A stretch of DNA of 10,767 bases. Source: Oscillospiraceae bacterium. Its GTDB lineage: Bacteria > Bacillota > Clostridia > Oscillospirales > Acutalibacteraceae. Both the position numbers and the translations under genes were made by a program. The notes beneath the pieces are model-generated. The model was not told the DNA's origin. It ran no database searches and was given only the letters and a program-made list of their open reading frames with translations. The stretch covers positions 1 through 10,767 of the forward strand of contig WREG01000047.1 in NCBI GenBank assembly GCA_009779455.1, read 5' to 3'. This document shows positions 6,486 through 10,767 of the stretch, in pieces (the first letter of the stretch is position 1; each line of letters starts with the position of its first letter).

Positions 6486-7080
6486 ATTCAATTCCCCGCA
6501 GCGCTTCTTTTATATCGGAAAACCTGTACCCCAGCCTCTGCAGCGCCGCTATGGCCTGTTTTATGCCTTTTTCGTCGTCAAGCCTGCCCGCGAATTTTGT
6601 ATTCAGCAATTCTATTATTTTTTCCGCCGGGTCGAGTTCCAAAAGCCCCGCCGCGTCCCGGGCCGTTTCGCGCTCTATGCCCTTTTGAACCAGCTCGTAT
6701 ACAATTCTTTCTTCCGAATAGCCTTTTACCCGCGATAATTCCTCGGCGTAGCTTTTCGCGTATTCCTCATCGTTTACAAGCATCAGCTCTTTTGTTTTTT
6801 CCATAGCGGCTCCGATGGCCTCCGGGGGGAATTTCGCCGACAGCTTCCTGCACAGTTCCCTTTCGGAATAAGCCTTGCGCGAAAGCGCGCTCAGTGCCGC
6901 CATGTAACAGCGCCTGAATACGGCTTCCTCTTTTATTTCCTCAAGATGTTCATCGCTTATCTCGTCGCCGTCGCGGAGGTTCATGGAATAATAATGCGAT
7001 TTATCGACGGTAAAAGCGTATTCCCCGTCGGCTATTATGTGGATTTTATCGGCCTTGCCCTGTTCCGCGGTTATTTTCAT
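6484..7080 (-). CDS. recX: Regulatory protein RecX
   Basis: This encodes 198 residues. RecX binds RecA filaments and limits recombinase activity in the cytoplasm. The start MKITAEQGKADKIHIIADG at 7080 opens a typical N-terminal strand-rich region. It is followed by three-helix repeats with the family pattern ALSRKAYSERELCRKL, VNDEEYAKSYAEELSRVKGYSEERI, ELVQKGIERETA and IAALQRLGYRFSDIKEAL. A longer reading up to 7272 exists, but its extra 64 residues overlap the upstream gene in another frame and look unlike RecX, so I rejected it. The ATG follows the upstream stop by only 5 bases and has a weak ribosome binding site (AACGG), which suggests coupling. It shares the recA transcript through one intervening gene. 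The TAA stop lies at the edge of the inverted-repeat element. Confidence 0.92.
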   Translation of the reverse strand: MKITAEQGKADKIHIIADGEYAFTVDKSHYYSMNLRDGDEISDEHLEEIKEEAVFRRCYMAALSALSRKAYSERELCRKLSAKFPPEAIGAAMEKTKELMLVNDEEYAKSYAEELSRVKGYSEERIVYELVQKGIERETARDAAGLLELDPAEKIIELLNTKFAGRLDDEKGIKQAIAALQRLGYRFSDIKEALRGIE

Positions 7081-7085
7081 GTTTT

Positions 7086-7571
7086 TTACCGTTTCTTTGA
7101 ATCTGCAATTATGAGTTTCCAATGCTCCATAATTTTTTTTATTTTTTCTATTGCTTCGGCGTCGGGATTTTGGTACATGATTACGGAGGAACAGACGCCT
7201 TCGAATTTTTTCCCGAAAACCGTCTGATCCCCTCCCCTCGGCCATTTTCTGCAACCGCATTCGCCTTTGCATATCCTGACATTCTCTCGGGAAAATTCTT
7301 TTAAATCTTCGTCTAAAGGTATACCCTCGTATTCGCAGATAGGGCTGTTATAGACGCCCCATTCGCCGTCAGGATAGTTTTCATTTTCAAAACACAAAAG
7401 AATGCATGTAGGCTCGCTCATATAATAAAAATTGTTTCCGTACTTATCTTCGGTTTTAAACCCGCTCTCTCTTAAAAAAGCGATAAAACCCAGCGCGTTA
7501 TTTAATGTTTCGCCTTTTAGGGTTTTTTTCATAACTTCCTCAATTTTCGGGTTCTTTTTAATCTTAAACAT
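7086..7571 (-). CDS. Conserved-looking hypothetical protein between recA and recX
   Basis: This encodes 161 residues, soluble, with no signal peptide or membrane helix. It starts at 7571, 17 bases after the recA stop. A GGAG overlapping that stop is rather far (13 bases) from this ATG. A second start at 7532 (MKKTLKGET) has GAGGA closer upstream, so the true start is uncertain. Features are an N-terminal helix with TLKGETLNNALGFIAFLRESGF, a central aromatic and acidic part (YYMSEPTCILLCFEN, WGVYNSPICEYEGIPLDEDLKEF), and a Cys cluster Cys101-x3-Cys105-x-Cys107 followed by TVFGKKFEGVC (Cys127). The Cys pattern could bind metal, but this is a guess. I remember similar unnamed proteins from gut Bacillota and know no function. 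Its place suggests co-expression with recA and recX, not necessarily a repair role. Confidence 0.83.
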   Translation of the reverse strand: MFKIKKNPKIEEVMKKTLKGETLNNALGFIAFLRESGFKTEDKYGNNFYYMSEPTCILLCFENENYPDGEWGVYNSPICEYEGIPLDEDLKEFSRENVRICKGECGCRKWPRGGDQTVFGKKFEGVCSSVIMYQNPDAEAIEKIKKIMEHWKLIIADSKKR

Positions 7572-7588
7572 TATTTTCGCCTGACTCC

Positions 7589-8680
7589 TCAGTCATCATC
7601 CACCGTCACATCCAAAATAGCCTTAGCCTTAGCTTTGTCAATGACAGGCGCGTCCGCCGCCGCTTTTTTGTCCTCTTTTACCTTATTCCCCGCAAGCTTC
7701 GACATATTTTCGCGAACCTTTTTTTCTATCTCCGCCGCGGTTTCAGGGTTTTGGGCGAGGTAGATTTTCGAGTTGTCCCTGCCCTGCCCCAGCCTCATGT
7801 CCCCGTAGGAGAACCATGCGCCGCTTTTTGTCACTACGTCGAGCTTCGCGCCCAAATCCAGCAATTCGCCTTCCTTCGATATGCCTTTCCCGTACATAAT
7901 GTCAAATTCCGCTTCTTTAAACGGCGGGGCGACTTTGTTTTTGACAATTTTCACCTTTGTGCGCGAGCCGACGAATTCGTTGCCCGCGCCTTTCAATGAT
8001 TCTATCTTGCGGACGTCTATTCGGACGGAGGAATAGAATTTTAAAGCTCTTCCTCCCGTAGTCGTCTCTGAACTCCCGTATGTAACGCCTATTTTGTCCC
8101 GAAGCTGGTTTATGAATATGATTATTGTATTTGAATGGGAAACGGCGCCCGCGAGCTTCCTGAGAGCCTGGGACATAAGTCGGGCGTGAAGCCCCACGTG
8201 GCTGTCGCCCATATCCCCCTCTATTTCCGCGCGGGGGACCAAAGCCGCCACGGAATCCACCACTATTACGTCTATGGCGCCCGAACGGGTAAGGGCTTCG
8301 GCTATTTCAAGGGCCTGCTCGCCGTTGTCGGGCTGTGAAACAAGAAGGCTGTCAACGTCAACGCCCAAATTTCCGGCATAAACGGGGTCAAGGGCGTGTT
8401 CCGCGTCAACAAACGCGCCTACCCCCCCCGCTTTTTGGGCCTCCGCCACAACATGCAAGGCCAACGTTGTCTTGCCTGAGGATTCCGGGCCGTATATCTC
8501 GATTATCCTGCCCCGTGGCAGGCCGCCGATGCCCGTGGCGCTGTCAAGGCCGATGGAGCCCGTGGAAACGGCTTCCACGTTAAGCACGGAATTCTGACCC
8601 AGCCTCATGACGGCCCCGGTGCCGTATTTCTTTTCGATTTGCATCAGCGCGGTGTTTAAAGCTTTTTCTTTGTCCAGCAT
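7589..8680 (-). CDS. recA: Recombinase RecA
   Basis: This encodes 363 residues, full length. RecA forms ATP-dependent filaments on single-stranded DNA, drives strand exchange and stimulates LexA self-cleavage. Walker A is GPESSGKT (64-71), the catalytic Glu94 lies in VDAEHALDP, and Walker B is DVIVVD (137-142). Loop L1 surrounds EGDMGDSHVG (154-163). NQLRDKIG (191-198) is followed by loop L2 with GSSETTTGG (202-210). The C-terminus is Lys/Ala-rich and ends in an acidic DVTVDDD tail, as in other RecA proteins. The ATG at 8680 has GAAGGAG 7-8 bases upstream and a clear promoter about 30 bases before it. It heads an operon with the 161-residue unknown and recX. I see no standard LexA operator in the upstream region. 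Confidence 0.99.
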   Translation of the reverse strand: MLDKEKALNTALMQIEKKYGTGAVMRLGQNSVLNVEAVSTGSIGLDSATGIGGLPRGRIIEIYGPESSGKTTLALHVVAEAQKAGGVGAFVDAEHALDPVYAGNLGVDVDSLLVSQPDNGEQALEIAEALTRSGAIDVIVVDSVAALVPRAEIEGDMGDSHVGLHARLMSQALRKLAGAVSHSNTIIIFINQLRDKIGVTYGSSETTTGGRALKFYSSVRIDVRKIESLKGAGNEFVGSRTKVKIVKNKVAPPFKEAEFDIMYGKGISKEGELLDLGAKLDVVTKSGAWFSYGDMRLGQGRDNSKIYLAQNPETAAEIEKKVRENMSKLAGNKVKEDKKAAADAPVIDKAKAKAILDVTVDDD

Positions 8681-8710
8681 TTTTATACTCCTTCAACTTA
8701 TTCTACTTGA

Positions 8711-8739
8711 TGTATAGCATATTTTGGTGAAAATTGCAA
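8711..8739 (-). promoter_or_regulatory. recA promoter
   Basis: On the minus strand, TTGCAA (8734-8739) and TATACA (8711-8716) are separated by exactly 17 bases, a good housekeeping sigma-factor promoter. Transcription would start near 8704 and give a leader of about 24 bases before recA. Confidence 0.75.
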
Positions 8740-8743
8740 GCAG

Positions 8744-8772
8744 TTGAAAAAATATTAGAAAACATTTTTCAA
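8744..8772. promoter_or_regulatory. Inverted repeat between the recA and rpmB promoters, possible operator
   Basis: TTGAAAAA (8744-8751) and TTTTTCAA (8765-8772) form perfect 8-bp arms around a 13-base spacer. The left arm sits just upstream of the recA -35 box. The sequence does not match the Bacillota LexA consensus (CGAAC-N4-GTTCG). In such AT-rich DNA the repeat could be chance. Confidence 0.3.
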
Positions 8773-8789
8773 AATATTTAAAAAAAGCC

Positions 8790-8818
8790 TTGATTTTTTT
8801 TTAAAAATCTGTTATTAT
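8790..8818 (+). promoter_or_regulatory. rpmB promoter
   Basis: TTGATT (8790-8795) and TATTAT (8813-8818) are 17 bases apart, followed by a leader of about 50 bases with a GGGGAGG ribosome binding site. It is divergent from the recA promoter. Confidence 0.75.
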
Positions 8819-8874
8819 ATCTTTCGTTTGCTATCGCAATTTAAAGTTTTACGGCACGGGGAGGTGCGTTCATA

Positions 8875-9063
8875 ATGGCAAAATGTGATTATTGCGGCAA
8901 GGAAGTTTCTTTCGGCATCCGCGTTTCTCACTCACACAGGCGTTCAAACAGGACATGGAAACCCAATGTAAAAAGGGTCAAGGCTGTGGTAAACGGCGCC
9001 CCGAAAAGGGTTCACGCCTGTACCCGCTGCCTCCGTTCCGGAAAGGTTACAAGGGCGGTTTAG
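8875..9063 (+). CDS. rpmB: 50S ribosomal protein L28
   Basis: This encodes 62 residues, the usual length, and is strongly basic. It is a structural protein of the large ribosomal subunit. The sequence shows a zinc-ribbon form: Cys4-x2-Cys7 at the start and Cys49-x2-Cys52 near the end. The family core SHSHRRSNRTWKPNVKRVK (18-36) lies between them. A strong GGGGAGGTG ribosome binding site precedes the ATG. It stands alone with its own promoter and a possible terminator downstream, transcribed away from recA. An iterated TTAGGATTT-type repeat begins just after the stop codon. Confidence 0.98.
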   Translation: MAKCDYCGKEVSFGIRVSHSHRRSNRTWKPNVKRVKAVVNGAPKRVHACTRCLRSGKVTRAV

Positions 9064-9067
9064 TATT

Positions 9068-9097
9068 TTAGGATTTGGGAGTTAGGGATTAGGATTT
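9068..9097. repeat. Iterated TTAGGATTT repeat at the rpmB 3' end
   Basis: TTAGGATTT at 9068-9076 recurs exactly at 9089-9097, with TTAGGGATT (9082-9090) overlapping the second copy. The array starts 5 bases after the rpmB stop. It is a third unit type among the repeats at gene ends in this window. Confidence 0.55.
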
Positions 9098-9128
9098 AAA
9101 CTTTAAATATTTGCTGATACTTAAATTT

Positions 9129-9156
9129 AGCCCTGACTTATGCACAGGGTTATTTT
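9129..9156 (+). terminator. Possible intrinsic terminator after rpmB
   Basis: AGCCCTG (9129-9135) pairs with CAGGGTT (9145-9151) through five Watson-Crick pairs, one G-U pair and one A-U pair, around a 9-base loop. TTATTTT follows. The stem is short, so the call is moderate. Confidence 0.45.
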
Positions 9157-9193
9157 GCTATCAAGCAAGGCAGGCAAACAATTTATTATTGCG

Positions 9194-9199
9194 TATAAT
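9194..9199 (+). promoter_or_regulatory. Possible -10 box for the E2-like gene
   Basis: A perfect TATAAT stands 37 bases before the ATG at 9237, after the possible terminator. No good -35 hexamer lies at the expected distance, so this is a weak promoter call. Confidence 0.35.
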
Positions 9200-9236
9200 A
9201 TTAAAAATCAAATAAACGGAAAGGGGATACATTATT

Positions 9237-10154
9237 ATGGGGAAGAATAATGTACGCTATTTAACGACCAGAGAAAAGATTATCGCGAACATGACCAGCG
9301 AATCGTGGGAATGCATCCCGCACGTCGCCTATACTTATGAACCTGACGTTACGAAGCTTATTGATGAGCTTAAGCTCCTTAACAGTTCAAAAAAAGGCGA
9401 AAAAATCACAATAAACACCCTTGTAATCAAGCTTATCTGCGAGGGGCTGAAGGTTGCGCCCGAAATGAACGCGCATATTGATTTCAACAGGCGGCTCGTA
9501 AGGGGGAAGGTAACCGAATTCGAGGATATAAGCATAACAATGCCAATGCTCTGCGTGGACGGCAATATGTTCACCGTGAACATGAAAAATTTCGGGAACA
9601 AAAACCTTGACGAAATGACGGATTACATCAACGATGTGAACCGGAAGCTTGAAAAAACGCATTTTGACACGATTTTATTCAGCGTCGCTATGGAATATTC
9701 GATGAAAGGCCTGAAAAAAGCCCAGTTTATGAGGCTTATATACAGGATTATAAGCGGGTATACGGGCAAAAACCGCATAGAAAAGCTCCGCGGGCAGAAG
9801 AAAAAGGATTATAACGCCATACCGGACACCGACAAACTCACTTACAAGGATGTTACGCAGGGTTCCATAACAGTGACCAACGTAGGCTCCCTTTGGAAAG
9901 ACCAGCGCGGGCATTTGACGCTTATTGAGATAATCCCGCCCCAGGTGGCCGCTATAGGCATCGGCGCGGCGCAGGATATGCCCGCCGTCATCAAAAATGA
10001 GAACGGGGAAAAAGTGATAGCCATAAGGAAAATCCTGCCGCTGAATATCTGCATCGACCACAGGGCGCTGGATTTCGACAAGGTCATCCCGTTCATGAAA
10101 AAGTTCGACGAGATATGCGAGAACCCGAAGATAATCCATACATGGGTTAATTAG
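9237..10154 (+). CDS. Lipoyl-less 2-oxoacid dehydrogenase E2-like acyltransferase
   Basis: This encodes 305 residues with AAAGGGGAT upstream of the ATG. The whole protein matches the catalytic domain shared by E2 acyltransferases and chloramphenicol acetyltransferase. Matching segments are TTREKIIANMT at the start, IPHVAYTYEPDVTKL (27-41), INTLVIKLICEGLKVAPEMNA (59-79), ITVTNVGSL (211-219) and the active-site IDHRALDF (273-280) with His275 and Asp279. Classic E2 has HRxxDG; here Phe replaces that Gly. The lipoyl domain and the E1/E3-binding domain of true E2 subunits are absent. A basic insert (about 158-193, with KNRIEKLRGQKKKDY) lies before the second half. It probably transfers an acyl group from a CoA thioester to an unknown acceptor in the cytoplasm. 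No E1, E3 or lipoylation gene is near. A strong terminator separates it from the dehydrogenase gene, so they need not be one unit. Confidence 0.88.
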   Translation: MGKNNVRYLTTREKIIANMTSESWECIPHVAYTYEPDVTKLIDELKLLNSSKKGEKITINTLVIKLICEGLKVAPEMNAHIDFNRRLVRGKVTEFEDISITMPMLCVDGNMFTVNMKNFGNKNLDEMTDYINDVNRKLEKTHFDTILFSVAMEYSMKGLKKAQFMRLIYRIISGYTGKNRIEKLRGQKKKDYNAIPDTDKLTYKDVTQGSITVTNVGSLWKDQRGHLTLIEIIPPQVAAIGIGAAQDMPAVIKNENGEKVIAIRKILPLNICIDHRALDFDKVIPFMKKFDEICENPKIIHTWVN

Positions 10155-10175
10155 GGGTTCCATTAATAATTCAAT

Positions 10176-10218
10176 AAAATCCGCATATATTAACAAATAT
10201 ATGCGGATTTTTATTTTT
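10176..10218 (+). terminator. Strong intrinsic terminator after the E2-like gene
   Basis: AAAATCCGCATATAT (10176-10190) and its perfect 15-base complement (10197-10211) surround a TAACAA loop and run into TTTTTATTTTT. It lies 21 bases after the stop codon and ends just before the next gene's ribosome binding site. Confidence 0.92.
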
Positions 10219-10235
10219 AAGGAGTATAAATATTT

Positions 10236-10767
10236 ATGAACCAGAAAACCATGAAAGCCCTTGTTTACCACGGGCCGGGCCATATCAGCCTTGACGACGT
10301 GCCGGTGCCGGAAATCGTCGAGAGCGACGACATCATTATAAAAGTCACAACGTCCACCATATGCGGGACGGACATCCACATCCGCGAGGGCGGGCTGCCC
10401 GCCGTCAAGCCGGGGACTATACTGGGCCATGAGTTCTGCGGCGAGGTAGCCGAAATAGGCAGCGGCGTCAGCAACGTCAATGTAGGCGACAAATGCGCGG
10501 TTTCGTGCGTGACATCCTGCGGCCACTGCTTTTTCTGCCGCATGGGCGAATATTCCCACTGCGAAACGGGAAGCTGGATATTCGGCTATCAATTGAACGG
10601 CTGCCAAGCCGAATATGTGCGCGTCCCCCACGCGAATATAGGCGTTTATAAAATCCCCGACGGCCTCACGGACGAGGACGTGCTTTTTGTGGGGGATATC
10701 CTCTCCACAGGGTATTTCGGCGCGGAAAACGCCGGGATAAAGCCCGGCGACACCGTCGCCGTGTTCG
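10236..10767 (+). CDS. Zinc-dependent medium-chain alcohol dehydrogenase, 5' part
   Basis: The first 177 codons are present and the frame is open at the window end; the family is usually about 340-350 residues. AAGGAG at 10219-10224 lies 11 bases before the ATG. The product is a cytoplasmic NAD(P)-dependent oxidoreductase of the MDR superfamily. Catalytic zinc residues are Cys43 (CGTDIH) and His65-Glu66 (GHE), with Asp154 (GDILSTGY) in the position of the third ligand. The structural zinc lobe is complete: Cys95, Cys98, Cys101 and Cys109. The start of the nucleotide-binding fold (KPGDTVAVF) is at the edge, so the coenzyme cannot be read. The DxxxTGY segment resembles secondary-alcohol and formaldehyde dehydrogenase relatives. 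The substrate is not predictable. The gene follows a terminator closely, and its promoter was not found. Confidence 0.94.
   Translation, partial: MNQKTMKALVYHGPGHISLDDVPVPEIVESDDIIIKVTTSTICGTDIHIREGGLPAVKPGTILGHEFCGEVAEIGSGVSNVNVGDKCAVSCVTSCGHCFFCRMGEYSHCETGSWIFGYQLNGCQAEYVRVPHANIGVYKIPDGLTDEDVLFVGDILSTGYFGAENAGIKPGDTVAVF

Noticed and set aside
7081..7272. A 64-residue N-terminal extension of RecX
   Set aside because: It overlaps the coding 161-residue gene in another frame and is rich in Arg and Lys, unlike RecX. The start at 7080 gives a normal RecX N-terminus.
8819..8874. A ribosomal-protein leader or riboswitch before rpmB
   Set aside because: The leader is only about 50 bases, and I could find no stable stem or known motif beyond the ribosome binding site.
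9675..10631. A 318-codon open frame on the minus strand across the E2-like and dehydrogenase genes
   Set aside because: It runs antisense to two genes with clear family motifs and through the strong terminator. Its composition (Ala, His, Tyr-rich) is typical of a codon-bias shadow, and no ribosome binding site or family pattern supports it.

Overview
The window reads as a chromosomal segment from a member of the Bacillota, probably an anaerobic, gut-type Clostridia. The evidence is the purine-rich Shine-Dalgarno sequences (AGGAG, GGGGAGG), a zinc-ribbon type L28, a recA/recX/rimO/pgsA housekeeping cluster, a VanR-like OmpR-family regulator, and many short palindromic or iterated intergenic repeats. 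The standard code fits: TGA is used as stop in recA, rimO, pgsA and the response regulator. I see no rRNA, tRNA, CRISPR array, transposase or phage gene.

Minus strand, left part (1-4247). Transcription runs right to left. It starts with a VanY/M15B-type D,D-carboxypeptidase (3318-4247), followed by an unrecognised membrane-anchored protein (2569-3285) and an OmpR-family response regulator (1843-2544). Next come two tandem paralogues of an unrecognised three-helix membrane protein: an intact copy (1170-1727) and a copy broken by one frameshift (570-1149). The block ends in a polytopic membrane protein cut by the window edge (1-554). The spacing suggests one or two envelope-related operons. No histidine kinase is present, although a kinase gene would normally follow this kind of regulator.

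Minus strand, middle part (4451-8680). The order of transcription is recA, a 161-residue unknown, recX, an AT-rich inverted-repeat element, rimO, then pgsA. rimO and pgsA overlap by TTGA. The recA promoter (TTGCAA, 17 bp, TATACA) is easy to see, but no standard LexA box is.

Plus strand, right part (8790-10767). rpmB is transcribed divergently from recA from its own good promoter. It is followed by a lipoyl-less 2-oxoacid dehydrogenase E2-like acyltransferase (9237-10154), a strong intrinsic terminator, and the first 177 codons of a zinc-dependent alcohol dehydrogenase that runs off the window.

The most distinctive non-coding property is that short repeats of at least four sequence types lie against gene 3' ends. 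They sit at the stop codons of the regulator, the carboxypeptidase, recX and rpmB, and two contain GTAGGGG hairpins. In two unrelated genes the same repeat supplies the last codons, so both proteins end in Val-Val-Ser-Gly. The main candidates for something undescribed are the carboxypeptidase/unknown/regulator/paralogue block, the gene between recA and recX, and this stop-codon-associated repeat population.
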